NCBI RefSeq assembly: GCF_907165205.1
Contig: NC_058197.1
Span: 2,544,501-2,608,500 of the forward strand
Source of the DNA: Coccinella septempunctata
Taxonomy: Eukaryota > Arthropoda > Insecta > Coleoptera > Coccinellidae
Direction: 5' to 3'
Length of the DNA stretch: 64,000 bases
Numbering within the stretch: the first letter of the stretch is position 1; each line of letters starts with the position of its first letter. The notes beneath the pieces were generated by a model that worked only from the letters and a program-made list of their open reading frames with translations, searched no databases and was not told the DNA's origin. Of the stretch, positions 51,615 to 62,868 are shown piece after piece. Made by a program: the position numbers and the translations under genes.

Positions 51615-53364
51615 TGTTCAAAAATCTGGGTGTTGAGATTTTTGGCAATTACTTAAAAGTGGACTGTAACCAAATGATTGAGTTGGAGATGGTAAAATAA
51701 AATCTTTATTGTATATCAAACACGTCACATAATAAATAGACACTCGCATGAAGTAAAATTATATACAACATCTAAACAGAGTGAACCTATTTACAATTAT
51801 TGAGAAGATATTGAGAGAATTTGAGAGTAATGTTTCAATGAGAAAATCAACGTTGTATTTGCTTGAGAGAAAGAGCAGGTTGAGTGAATATCATGTATCG
51901 AGTAATAAGATCAATTATTATGTGTTTGATAAGAATTGAGATAGATTTACATCAAAACATGTTTATGTATTTTGAGTTGCATAATAATTGAGCCCGATAG
52001 TTATGAATTGATGTGAGTGTTATCATGCAAGCACAACGTTTACAGTGATAGAGTTTACGATTTCATAAACTGTCTCGCTATCAGAAAAACAGAAGGTTGC
52101 AGTGACAACTTGAGAAGTTAGAGATATGTAATGTAGTGAGACAGGTGTAATGAGACAGAATGAGAGAGATGATTACCAACGCTTACAGGAATAGCAAATC
52201 TATTAGAAAAGCAGAAGGTGTTTTATGAGAGTACATAAATTGAGGTGAGTCGTGTAACAAATGTAATGTAGAGAGATGAAATATTGTAAACGTAGAAAGA
52301 ATTAATGAATAGTATTCATAATTGAGATGAAACAAGAAGAGCAGTTCACAACGTTAGAGAAAATAAATAAGGTATCATAAGTTTCAGGTAATAGAGACAT
52401 GCAAAAGTGTATAATAAATTATACTTATTGAGTTGAAATCAGGTTGGACCTCCTCGAGCGTTATCACAAACCAGTCTGTCCAAGAGAGTTAATTGAGTGT
52501 ATTCCTTTGTTCGGAGTGCTGAGTGTAGTGAGATGGATTTCGATCTGGTCTATGAGAAGCCTTCGAAGTGTCCAACTTGAGCGTAGAGGTACCTGAAACT
52601 TAAGAGGCCTGAGAAGTCTGATCGTAAGAGGTGTAAAGTTAATCTGAGGTGACATGTATACAAAATGAGAGTGAATACAAGTATATAAGCTTCTAATAGA
52701 GTGGTGTGAAATGTGAACTTGGTGCTAAAATTAGAGAAATTAAAATGTGAGTGATTGTCGAGGTGATGTGATTTGAAGTGAATGGAATATCGATGCATTT
52801 CGAGAAGGTTGAAGCAGTTAGATACATTGAGCACGTGGTTGATTGAGAGATTTGGAGAAAATTGAGAAAATATACATGCAAATATGATAGAGAGATGTAG
52901 AGCAGAATATTGCAAATGTAATTGTGAGAAAATGCATAGCGATGGAGAGAATGTTGATAGGAAAATTATGTAGAATGATATTCTAACGTGACACATGCAA
53001 AAAATGATTACAGTTTTTGTTGAGTGAAAAAATACTGTACCTTTTTGAGATGTTGATCGATTGATTAGTATAATATAAAATAATATTATTAGATTTGAGC
53101 TGATTGAAAAAAGTTGAGAGTGCACTAAAAATCACGTTAAGAATTTAGACCAAGTTCCAATTCACTTGAGCGAACGAAGAATCTAAAGAGAATGAATTAA
53201 ATTGAGCAGATTCAACAGGTTCCACCGGTTTTTTTGAACAGCTGATTGACAGCGATTTAAAGGTTACGTTCACAGAAGCATGTAACGATAAACGTAGTCA
53301 CTGAGTTGCTAAAGATGTGCATCTAGTGATAGAGTTGGGTTAAAAATTACTCCAATTTTTAACA
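51615..53364 (-). repeat. BEL 3' LTR
   Basis: 1750 bp. TGAG (CTCA on the element's sense strand) is very dense: six in 51781-51900, with no CTCA on the plus strand there. The purine-rich GGCGGCCGGAA on the minus strand just inside the LTR is the likely polypurine tract. The long minus-strand frame of 191 codons inside it has no recognised domain, and I do not call it a gene. Confidence 0.92.
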
Positions 53365-53402
53365 TTCCGGCCGCCATAATTAACGGAGTTGATTATAATC
53401 GA

Positions 53403-56400
53403 ACTCCGCCTGTGGTGGGTGTTGGGTGGATTGAGTAGCCCAATAGCTGCCACTGCCGGTCCCAAGCCCGGATAAAGGAGGAGGGTTGTAGGGTGAGGCT
53501 AGCGACCTACCCTACGTAATCAAAAGAAACACTGCTCACAGAACCCAAACCGAGCCTCGGAACACGACGGATTTACTGATGACGGACCAAGCGAGAGTAA
53601 GGAACACGAGAGGTAACACGAAGATGAGAAGGAAGAGGAAGAGGACACAACTGAGGATAGGATGCTGGAACGTAAGATCTTTTAGTGGAAGAGACCAGGA
53701 AATCATTCTAGAACTGCGAAACAAGAAAATAGACATCTGCGCAATCTCCGAGACGAAGAAGAGAGGGAAAGGAACCGAACAGTATGGCGACTACATCTTG
53801 ATATACTCCGGGAGGCCAAAAGAAACTAGAGCGACGTCGGGAGTGGGAGTACTCATAGATTACAAATATCAGAACATCATCAGTGACATCGAATATCGGA
53901 GCGATCGAATACTAAAAATCAGTCTGAAACTGGAAAACCACTTCACACACATAATATCAGTTTATGCACCGGATACTGGAAGGCCAACACAGGAGGCCCT
54001 CGACTTCTATGAGCAATTGCAATTAACAGTTGACAAGATACCCAAGCAAGACCAAATTATTATCATGGGAGATATGAACGGGAGAGTGGGTAACGAGGTA
54101 ATTCCAGGAATTAAGAACGTATTCAACGAAGAAATCATAAATGACCGGGGAGAGATGCTCATCGAATTCTGCACCTACAACGAGCTAAGAATCAACAACA
54201 CATACTTTCGTCACAAACCTCAACATAAGATTACTTTCCGTGGGAGCAGGGGTGTAACTTCTACAATAGACTACATCCTTACGAATAGAGCAATTGTACC
54301 AGAACAAGTGTTAGATATTAGATCATTAACATCGGCAAACATAGGGTCTGACCACAATTTGGTGCTAGGTGTGATATCTGGAATGAGAAGACCAACAAAA
54401 GCGGACAAACAACACGATCCAGTAACAAAGTTCAACATCGAGTCCCTAAAAACAGAGAGCATACTCGACTTATATAGGAGACGTTTGACAAACAAAATAG
54501 AGGAAACAACAATCGGTGACCAACATACGGTGAACGAGGCGTGGAAAATACTCCTAAAGAACATAAATGAAGCAGCCGAAGAAGCGCTGGGGAAGAGAAC
54601 AATCAAGGCAACCTCACATCAGCGGAGAGAGAAGCCCTGGTTCACATCGGAAGTAAAAGATCTGGCACAAGAAAAGAAGGAGGCACATCTAACCTACATA
54701 AATAACAAGACGCCGAGAAACTTTCTAAAGTATACTGAAATTAGGAACAGAGTCAATAAAAGAATTAGAGAGATAAAGAAAGAACACTGGGAGAACTTTA
54801 GTCGAGAGATGGAAAATGACCTATATGGAACTCAAAAACGCATATGGAAGATGCTCAGAGCCGCGAAAAAAGAGGTAAATGAGACAGTGCAAATACATAA
54901 CATCACCGCGGATAAATGGAAAGAGTACTTCACAAATCTGCACTCCCAGGATAATGACCAGCCACTAGAAAGGAGACAAAAACTGCGGCGAGAATATGCA
55001 ATAAGCTTGGAAGAGGACAAGCGGGTTACAACAGAAGAAGTGATGGACGAGATGAAACATCTCAAAAACGGAAAAGCTCCCGGTCCAGACAACATTCCTA
55101 ATGAACTGTTGAAACAAGGAGGAGTAAGATTGGCTGAACAGCTCACCAAACTATTCAATAAGATTCTAGGGAGCGCAGTAATACCAGACGAATGGAAAGA
55201 GAGCATAACAATACCTTTATTCAAAAAGGGAAAAACATCAGATCCAGCAAACTACAGAGGAATATCATTGTTGAACACCTCCATGAAACTGTTCACTCGC
55301 ATACTGGGACAACACATATTGCAACACACCAAGCTATGTGAAGAACAACAGGGCTTCCGCAAAAATCGTTCCACGGTCGACGCTGTATTCGTTGTTAGAC
55401 AAGTAATAGAGAAATCCATTGAATATGACAAACCTGCGTACTTGTGCTTCATAGACTTGAGTAAGGCATTCGACAGAATACAACTGACGGATGTTGTGGA
55501 CGAACTGAAGCACAGAGGAATACATCCAAACATTGTAGAGACGATAAAACAACTAAACACAGGCAACACTACCACAGTCAAGACAAGAGCAACCACAACC
55601 GATAAAGTAAAGATCAACCTAGGAGTGAGACAGGGAGATAGTCTTAGTCCACTGTTATTTAATCTGATAGTGGACAGGATAATACACAGGGTACGAAGGG
55701 TGAACCAAGGATACAGAATGGGGAACGAACTATTGAAGATCTTGTGTTATGCAGATGACGCAGTACTATTTGCAGATAGTGAAGACGGGCTGCAATGGTT
55801 AATACAGGCATTTTACAGGGAGGCTCTAGAACTCAATATGGTAATATCAATCCCTAAAACTAAGAGCATGGTGATCGCCAGGGAACCCCGCCGATGTAAG
55901 CTGGAGATAAATAACAAAATCATCGAACAAGTATTCTCCTTTAACTATCTGGGCGTAACGATATCGCCATATGGAAGCTTAAAAGATAGTGTAAGACATC
56001 AGATGAATAAGGCAGCCAGAATATCGGGGGCCCTAAGGAATATCATCTGGAAGAACAATTGCATGACAACAACCAGTAAAGTGAGAATTTACAAAGCATG
56101 TGTCAGACCCATAATGACATACGCGGCGGAAACAAGAGCAGAAACAGCTGAAACTAAAAGAATGGCACGAACAAACGAGATGCGAGTTTTGAGGGCAATC
56201 ACAGGGAACACATTGAGAGACCAGAGAAGAAACGACGAGATCAGAAAAGAATGCCAGACGGAGGACGTAGTTAGATGGACCCGCGCGAGAAGAAGGTTCT
56301 GGAATGAACATGTCTCACGTATGTCAAGCGACAGAATAGCGAAAATCGCGAGAAACGGAAGACCAGCATCCAAAAGACCTGTAGGGAGACCCCCAAAAAG

Positions 56401-56500
56401 GTGGAAGGACAGCTGGACCTCAATATCTCAAGAACGAGAGGAGGAAAATGGGTGAAACAAGCTAGCAAGCTTTCGTAAAGTAGAAGAAGAAGAAGAAGAA
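53403..56500 (+). mobile_element. RTE-type non-LTR retrotransposon, complete and intact
   Basis: The element is flanked by a 12-bp target duplication GATTATAATCGA (53391-53402 and 56501-56512). It has a 176-base 5' leader containing CACTGCCGGTCCCAAGCCCGG, one intact ORF, and a short 3' UTR ending in an AAG tandem tail (56482-56500). It lies in the internal region of a recent BEL copy, so it is younger still. Confidence 0.94.
53579..56455 (+). CDS. RTE endonuclease-reverse transcriptase, intact
   Basis: This is a single 958-residue ORF from the ATG at 53579. The AP endonuclease spans ~25-265 with GCWNVRSF (28-35), ISETK (56-60), VYAPD, GDMNGRVG (164-171) and SDHN (257-260). The RT has KAPGPDNIPNELL (from ~499), FIDLSKAFDRI, GVRQGDSLSPLLF and the catalytic YADD (724-727). 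The C-terminus shows RPVGRPPKRWKDSW, a signature of RTE elements, which otherwise encode little beyond endonuclease and RT. No stops, frameshifts or missing catalytic residues are visible. The enzyme nicks the target and copies its own RNA there. The intact ORF, a clear duplication and a tail make it a candidate active source copy. Confidence 0.94.
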   Translation: MTDQARVRNTRGNTKMRRKRKRTQLRIGCWNVRSFSGRDQEIILELRNKKIDICAISETKKRGKGTEQYGDYILIYSGRPKETRATSGVGVLIDYKYQNIISDIEYRSDRILKISLKLENHFTHIISVYAPDTGRPTQEALDFYEQLQLTVDKIPKQDQIIIMGDMNGRVGNEVIPGIKNVFNEEIINDRGEMLIEFCTYNELRINNTYFRHKPQHKITFRGSRGVTSTIDYILTNRAIVPEQVLDIRSLTSANIGSDHNLVLGVISGMRRPTKADKQHDPVTKFNIESLKTESILDLYRRRLTNKIEETTIGDQHTVNEAWKILLKNINEAAEEALGKRTIKATSHQRREKPWFTSEVKDLAQEKKEAHLTYINNKTPRNFLKYTEIRNRVNKRIREIKKEHWENFSREMENDLYGTQKRIWKMLRAAKKEVNETVQIHNITADKWKEYFTNLHSQDNDQPLERRQKLRREYAISLEEDKRVTTEEVMDEMKHLKNGKAPGPDNIPNELLKQGGVRLAEQLTKLFNKILGSAVIPDEWKESITIPLFKKGKTSDPANYRGISLLNTSMKLFTRILGQHILQHTKLCEEQQGFRKNRSTVDAVFVVRQVIEKSIEYDKPAYLCFIDLSKAFDRIQLTDVVDELKHRGIHPNIVETIKQLNTGNTTTVKTRATTTDKVKINLGVRQGDSLSPLLFNLIVDRIIHRVRRVNQGYRMGNELLKILCYADDAVLFADSEDGLQWLIQAFYREALELNMVISIPKTKSMVIAREPRRCKLEINNKIIEQVFSFNYLGVTISPYGSLKDSVRHQMNKAARISGALRNIIWKNNCMTTTSKVRIYKACVRPIMTYAAETRAETAETKRMARTNEMRVLRAITGNTLRDQRRNDEIRKECQTEDVVRWTRARRRFWNEHVSRMSSDRIAKIARNGRPASKRPVGRPPKRWKDSWTSISQEREEENG

Positions 56501-56502
56501 GA

Positions 56503-56834
56503 TTATAATCGAGTAGGTCTTCGTAAATTATCCATTGTGAGGAAGTTGAGGCAATCCATCACTCCAGTGTCTGAGCTACTCAATCCACCCATAACTGGAG
56601 CGAACAGACTGCTTTCAATCCTCAGTGTGGAGGAATGGATGAGATGGCTGCACTTGAGATGTGGGTAGTTGTGCCATGAGTTGTTGAGAGCGGTGCCACA
56701 GTGCCTTGCATGTAGAGTTGTTTGGTGAGTTTCATCTATAACCAAAGAAGTAAATTGAGAGTGTTGAGGAAGAATAATTGGATGCTTGCTATCTGGGTCG
56801 AGCTGAGAATGGGAAATTCGTCCGCCTACACGAA
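56503..56834 (-). pseudogene. BEL integrase remnant, catalytic core deleted
   Basis: After a frameshift the pol sequence continues with NGVIRVGGRISHS and VIDETHQTTLHARHCG, the start of the integrase zinc-binding domain. About 50 unrecognised residues follow before the interior ends near the RTE insertion and left LTR. The DDE core and C-terminal domain of a BEL integrase are absent. Loss of the core makes the element dependent on another copy's integrase. Confidence 0.75.
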
Positions 56835-59504
56835 TTACACCATTGTTGTCGAGTTGTCGAGTGAGTCTACTGAATACATGTGAAGAGTGAAGTGGAGTCT
56901 GTGATTGAAGAGCCTTGAGTTCATGTGGAAAGTAGACTTTTTGAGTTGTCTTCGAGATGCTTCCAAGTCAGTTGAAGTCAGGTGTGTGAGGTGTGCTGGA
57001 TCCAGCTTGCGTTGGAGTCGTGCGAGAACCTTTGAACAAATAGAGGTAATTCTCAACAATTTATTCAAATTGGAATACCTATAGATGAGATCCCATGAGT
57101 AGTCTGACGTAGTGGAGGTGAGTATGGAGATGGCTGGTCTTGCTTCTGATTCATGGTCAGTTGTCGGTGCCGGCTGACGATTTGGCCATGAATCTTCTGA
57201 CTTGGAAAGCCATGGTAGTCCCGTCCACCATAGCGAGTGGTTGCGAAGTTGAGATGAAGTTAACCCTCGTGATGCACAGTCAGCAGGATTGTCTTTGCCG
57301 GAAATATACCTCCAATGGGCCCTTGGAGTTAGATCTTGGATTGTTGCAACTCTGTTCCGTACAAAGTCCTTCCAACGTGAAGGGTGAGTGTTGATCCAAG
57401 CTAGAGTGATTGAGGAGTCCGTCCATAGAGTGGTTGAGTGAATGTTGAGAGCTAAAACATTATGCGCATAATTAACGAGTCGAGAGAGGAGAAGAGCAGC
57501 TGATAATTCGAGTCTCGGGATTGTGAGTGGTTTTAAAGGCGATACTTTGGTTTTGGAGCAAAGCATTGTAACTTTGCATTCCTTGGACGGAGTTCGAACG
57601 AGAAGGTAGAGAACGGCTGAAATGGCGAGTTGAGATGCATCAGAGAAGCCGTGGAGTTGAATGAAAGAACCCTCTTGAGTGTTAATCCATCTTGGAGTTG
57701 TGATGCTGGCCAGCTTGGAAAGATCTTCACTGATGTCGTACCATTTCTGTTGGAGTAGTTTAGGTAGAGGTTCGTCCCATGATAACTTTTGGAGCCATAA
57801 TTCCTGCAACAACATTTTAGCCCTAATCGTAACAGGGGAGACTAAACCGAGTGGATCAAATATTTTTGCAATATGAGATAGAACTGATCGCTTGGTGATC
57901 AAAGACCCAGATAGATTGGAGCTGACTTTAAAAGTGAAATAGTCTTCTTGAGGGTACCAGATTAGACCTAACACTTTAGTTGAGTGAGAACCTTCATTGA
58001 ATGAGATTGGAGTGGGTGTTGATTCTTCCTCTTGAGTGACGTGAGAGAGACTTGAGACGTTTGACTGCCATTTTGCTAGCGGAAGGCCGGCCGCCATGCA
58101 AAGGTTCTGGAGTTGTTTGGCAATTTCGAGAAGTTGATGTTCAGTATCTGCTCCACCACAAATATCATCAACATAACGACCTTTTGTTAATGGAGGAATG
58201 GCTAGTGGAAAGTTGTGACCCTCATCTTTGAGAAGTTGGAGAAGAACTCTGATTGCCAAAAATGGAGCTGATCTAGTTCCGTATGTGACTGTTGTGAGAT
58301 GGTATGTCTTCACGTTGTTGTTTGAGTCGAGCCGAAGGATGCTTTGAAGATCCCAATCATCAGGATGAACAAGAATCTGTCTGTACATCTTTGTGATATC
58401 TGTAGAGAAGACAAATTTAAATTTACGCACCCACATAAGAACATCAATCACGTCGAGTTGTAGTTTCGCTCCGGTGTGCATAATATCGTTGAGAGAAATG
58501 CCAGTCGAGGTGGGGCTGGAGCCGTTGAAGACTACTCGCAGTTTCGTTGTAGAGCTGTCTGTTTTGAGAACACCATGATGAGGAAGAAAATATCTTGAGT
58601 TGACCTTTTCTGACGAGACTGGTTGCATGTGCTGGAGGAGTTCATATTCATCGAGAAATTGGTGGTAGAGCAGAGAGTAGTCAGGATCCTTGTCGAATTT
58701 CCGAATCAAGGCTTGCAGACATCGGAAGGCTCGTTGTCTGGAAGAACCTAAGACGTCAATAGATGATTTCAATGGTAATCTTACCATGTATTTCCCTGAG
58801 GAGAGCCTTGAGTGAGTGGAGACAAAGTGGTTTTCACATTCTTGCTCGTCAGAGGTGAGATGTGACGTAGACGTTGGTTGAATTTCTTCCTGTTCCCAAA
58901 ACTTAGTGAGGAGATGATGTAGATCTTCATCTTGAACAGTATGAAACATTGGAGATTGGATTGGAAGGCGTTCCTGTTCTTGACACACAGGTCCTAGGAT
59001 TAGCCAGCCGAAGATTGAGAGTTGCGCGATTGGAGATGATGGAGGGCCTTTTTTCATCTGAGGAAGAACAACTGAGCCGTAAACATCAGCACCCAAAATG
59101 ATGTCGATGGCTCTTGAGATGTGGTATTCTGGATCAGCTAACTTGAGATGCTGGAGATGTAGAGATTGCTGAAAACATGTATAGAAGGAAGGCAAATTAG
59201 AGAAAGATGATGAAAGAATGTGAGCATCAATATTTATGGTTTGATGGTCATACGTCGACTTGAGAGTGAGGGCAAGAGATCCCTTTGTCTTAGAAGTCTT
59301 TCCATGGATTCCCACAATAACAACATGCGACTTCCTTCTAGAGATGTTGAGTTTTCTGGCTAGATCTTGAGAGATGAAGGTCAGCTCGGATCCACTGTCG
59401 ATGAGTAGTCGAACCGTGTGTGATCCTGTTGAGGTGATGAGATGGGCGATGGCAGTGGCGAGGAGAGTGTTGAGTCGTGGTTGAGGTAGCTGAAGAAAAA
59501 TAAT
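56835..59504 (-). pseudogene. pol: BEL Pol: protease, RT and RNase H, frameshifted before integrase
   Basis: The open frame begins after a TGA near 59505, in the frame one base on from gag. It carries the aspartic protease (LLIDSGSELTF), a GADVYGSVVLP connection, a BEL-type RT (VVFNGSSPT, STDITKMYRQI, catalytic YVDD in GRYVDDICGGA) and an RNase H/connection (WTDSSITLAWI, RWKDFVRNRV). Near 56845 an 8-bp tandem duplication (TCGACAAC twice) shifts the frame, giving an early stop at 56835 before the integrase. RT and RNase H motifs look intact. How gag and pol are linked (frame change or mutation around the gag stop) is unclear. Confidence 0.87.
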
Positions 59505-59520
59505 TCAACGCTTCTTCGAA

Positions 59521-61047
59521 CTATTTTGAAGGCTTTAGAGCTGAGTTGCTAGAACTCACCTCCCTTTGAGCAGATTTTTGAGATGTGAGAGCTGATTGAG
59601 GAAGCACTCGAGGGGGTACCGGTGGAACTTTGCAGTGTGGTTTACTGCTGAGAGGAGCATCATGTAGAAGAGTGTGATGATCACTTCCACAGATTTTGCA
59701 GATCTTTGTCGTTCTGCAAGAGTGGCGATGATGTCTACCGAGGCAGTTGGAGCAGAGGATGCGAAGTAACACCACATCAGCTTTTTCGTGAGGTGAGCGT
59801 TTGGAGAAGCGAGGGCAATCTGCAATAAAGTGGTCGTGTCCACAATCATCACAGGTGTAGTTGGGCATAGAAGAGACTTTTGAGATTGGAGTGTTCGAGG
59901 AGGCCGATTTGCTTGAGATGAGTGAAGGAGAAGGTTTACTTTGAGCTGTAACCTTTTGAGAGATTGTGTGCACTGTTGTGCGAGAGCGAGAGGATTCTTG
60001 AGATGACTGTCTCTGATTGGACTCAGTCCATTCTAGAGCTCTAGAGCGCGATTGGAGGAACTCCATCAACTGAGCGAAGGAGGGAAATTCGTTATTAGAG
60101 GAGATGAGAGTTTCCCAATGAGTGCGAGAGGCGTGATCCATACGATTGATGATATGGAACACCAAAAGATTGTTATTCTGCTCTAGATCTTCACCTAGAG
60201 CTTTCAAACTTTGGAGAGGATTGACGATGCTGTCAATAAATTGACGAAGAGATGAGGCGGTAGAATTTTTCTGATTCGCCAATGAGAAGGAGAGAAGTTT
60301 GGAGTATTGAGAAGAGAGGAGCAGCCTTTTATTTTCGTATTTATCCATAAGCTTCTTCCAAGCTATGGGGAACGAGACTTCCGTTAAGGGAAGACTGGAG
60401 ATGGTGTCGAGAGGTTCGTGAGAGAGACATGTCCGAAGGTAATGTAACCTTTCAATGTCAGAAATTGAGGTGCTGTTGATCACGAGAGACTGAAAAAGGT
60501 CTCGGAATGCAGGCCATTTTGAGAAGTCGCCTGAGAAGGTGGGAATTGAGATGTCAGGCAATCGAGGACGAGTTTGAGAAGACTGAGGGGCTTGAGCAGA
60601 AGTGGATGGCTGTGAATCCACAGGATTGAGTGACATATTGAGTTGTATTAATTTCGAGATGGCTGATTGGTATAGAGAGTATTCCTCGAAGAAGACTGAG
60701 GATGCGAAGTATTCGTGGTCGAGACAAGACTCAGGCCACGCTGACTCAAAATACGAGTGAGTCTTTGAGAAGTTCTTATGAAGGTCTTGCAGCTGTTCTT
60801 GAGTGTGGGACAGGTCTTGCACAGTCCATGTTGAGACGTTGGACAGCTTGGAGAAGATGTCCTTCATGAGTTGTAGTCTACTCATTTGAGTAGCGACTTT
60901 CAATTTGAGGTTGGTTGGAAGACCAGCCGAGCGAGTTTGAGGTCCCACATCAGGCTGCGAAGATCTGGATGATCGAGTAGGAGGGACCTGGAGTTGAGCG
61001 TCATCCTCTTTTGGAGATGGAGAAGATCTTCCCGACTTTTGAGACAT
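59521..61047 (-). CDS. gag: BEL Gag protein
   Basis: The frame has 508 residues from the ATG at 61047. The N-terminus is disordered and serine-rich. The gag core includes LPDISIPTFSGDFSKWPAFRDLFQS and YLRTCLSHEPL, the standard BEL/Pao gag wording. The C-terminus has three Cys/His knuckles: CDDCGHDHFIADC, CSNCLGRHHRHSC and CKICGSDHHTLLH. It ends at a TAG (59521). No internal stops. It forms the particle that packages element RNA and may still function in this otherwise defective element. Confidence 0.9.
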   Translation of the reverse strand: MSQKSGRSSPSPKEDDAQLQVPPTRSSRSSQPDVGPQTRSAGLPTNLKLKVATQMSRLQLMKDIFSKLSNVSTWTVQDLSHTQEQLQDLHKNFSKTHSYFESAWPESCLDHEYFASSVFFEEYSLYQSAISKLIQLNMSLNPVDSQPSTSAQAPQSSQTRPRLPDISIPTFSGDFSKWPAFRDLFQSLVINSTSISDIERLHYLRTCLSHEPLDTISSLPLTEVSFPIAWKKLMDKYENKRLLLSSQYSKLLSFSLANQKNSTASSLRQFIDSIVNPLQSLKALGEDLEQNNNLLVFHIINRMDHASRTHWETLISSNNEFPSFAQLMEFLQSRSRALEWTESNQRQSSQESSRSRTTVHTISQKVTAQSKPSPSLISSKSASSNTPISKVSSMPNYTCDDCGHDHFIADCPRFSKRSPHEKADVVLLRILCSNCLGRHHRHSCRTTKICKICGSDHHTLLHDAPLSSKPHCKVPPVPPRVLPQSALTSQKSAQREVSSSNSALKPSK

Positions 61048-61118
61048 GACCTTTTTGAGAAGAATGTGATATGAATGAATGATTATTCCAACTCAACCAT
61101 CCGGCCCGAAGGACCAAA
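61048..61118 (-). other. BEL leader and primer-binding region
   Basis: A short leader lies between the 5' LTR and gag. Immediately inside the LTR the minus strand reads TTTGGTCCTTCGGGCCGG, the position and wording of the BEL primer-binding site. No other feature. Confidence 0.65.
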
Positions 61119-62868
61119 TGTTCAAAAATCTGGGTGTTGAGATTTTTGGCAATTACTTAAAAGTGGACTGTAACCAAATGATTGAGTTGGAGATGGTAAA
61201 ATAAAATCTTTATTGTATATCAAACACGTCACATAATAAATAGACACTCGCATGAAGTAAAATTATATACAACATCTAAACAGAGTGAACCTATTTACAA
61301 TTATTGAGAAGATATTGAGAGAATTTGAGAGTAATGTTTCAATGAGAAAATCAACGTTGTATTTGCTTGAGAGAAAGAGCAGGTTGAGTGAATATCATGT
61401 ATCGAGTAATAAGATCAATTATTATGTGTTTGATAAGAATTGAGATAGATTTACATCAAAACATGTTTATGTATTTTGAGTTGCATAATAATTGAGCCCG
61501 ATAGTTATGAATTGATGTGAGTGTTATCATGCAAGCACAACGTTTACAGTGATAGAGTTTACGATTTTATAAACTGTCTCGCTATCAGAAAAACAGAAGG
61601 TTGCAGTGACAACTTGAGAAGTTAGAGATATGTAATGTAGTGAGACAGGTGTAATGAGACAGAATGAGAGAGATGATTACCAACGCTTACAGGAATAGCA
61701 AATCTATTAGAAAAGCAGAAGGTGTTTTATGAGAGTACATAAATTGAGGTGAGTCGTGTAACAAATGTAATGTAGAGAGATGAAATATTGTAAACGTAGA
61801 AAGAATTAATGAATAGTATTCATAATTGAGATGAAACAAGAAGAGCAGTTCACAACGTTAGAGAAAATAAATAAGGTATCATAAGTTTCAGGTAATAGAG
61901 ACATGCAAAAGTGTATAATAAATTATACTTATTGAGTTGAAATCAGGTTGGACCTCCTCGAGCGTTATCACAAACCAGTCTGTCCAAGAGAGTTAATTGA
62001 GTGTATTCCTTTGTTCGGAGTGCTGAGTGTAGTGAGATGGATTTCAATCTGGTCTATGAGAAGCCTTCGAAGTGTCCAACTTGAGCGTAGAGGTACCTGA
62101 AACTTAAGAGGCCTGAGAAGTCTGATCGTAAGAGGTGTAAAGTTAATCTGAGGTGACATGTATACAAAATGAGAGTGAATACAAGTATATAAGCTTCTAA
62201 TAGAGTGGTGTGAAATGTGAACTTGGTGCTAAAATTAGAGAAATTAAAATGTGAGTGATTGTCGAGGTGATGTGATTTGAAGTGAATGGAATATCGATGC
62301 ATTTCGAGAAGGTTGAAGCAGTTAGATACATTGAGCACGTGGTTGATTGAGAGATTTGGAGAAAATTGAGAAAATATACATGCAAATATGATAGAGAGAT
62401 GTAGAGCAGAATATTGCAAATGTAATTGTGAGAAAATGCATAGCGATGGAGAGAATGTTGATAGGAAAATTATGTAGAATGATATTCTAACGTGACACAT
62501 GCAAAAAATGATTACAGTTTTTGTTGAGTGAAAAAATACTGTACCTTTTTGAGATGTTGATCGATTGATTAGTATAATATAAAATAATATTATTAGATTT
62601 GAGCTGATTGAAAAAAGTTGAGAGTGCACTAAAAATCACGTTAAGAATTTAGACCAAGTTCCAATTCACTTGAGCGAACGAAGAATCTAAAGAGAATGAA
62701 TTAAATTGAGCAGATTCAACAGGTTCCACCGGTTTTTTTGAACAGCTGATTGACAGCGATTTAAAGGTTACGTTCACAGAAGCATGTAACGATAAACGTA
62801 GTCACTGAGTTGCTAAAGATGTGCATCTAGTGATAGAGTTGGGTTAAAAATTACTCCAATTTTTAACA
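61119..62868 (-). repeat. BEL 5' LTR
   Basis: 1750 bp. Compared by eye with 51615-53364, I noted differences only near 61567 (T for C) and 62047 (A for G). Both LTRs end TTTTTAACA. Confidence 0.93.

Larger units (their letters stand above)
51615..62868 (-). mobile_element. BEL/Pao LTR retrotransposon, integrase-deleted
   Basis: The LTRs are 51615-53364 and 61119-62868, both 1750 bp, starting TGTTCAAAA and ending TTTTTAACA on the plus strand. By eye I saw two differences, so insertion is recent. Coding is on the minus strand. The internal 5' edge reads TTTGGTCCTTCGGGCCGG, the usual BEL leader. Flanking bases (GGAA and GTGATG) show no 5-bp duplication, yet joining them restores the Jockey frame exactly. 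An RTE element is nested at 53403-56500. Confidence 0.93.

Noticed and set aside
52550..53125. 191-codon minus-strand ORF in the BEL LTRs (also 62054-62629)
   Set aside because: Its presence in both LTRs reflects LTR identity. Composition follows the CTCA bias and no domain is seen; an LTR-encoded protein cannot be excluded but is not supported.
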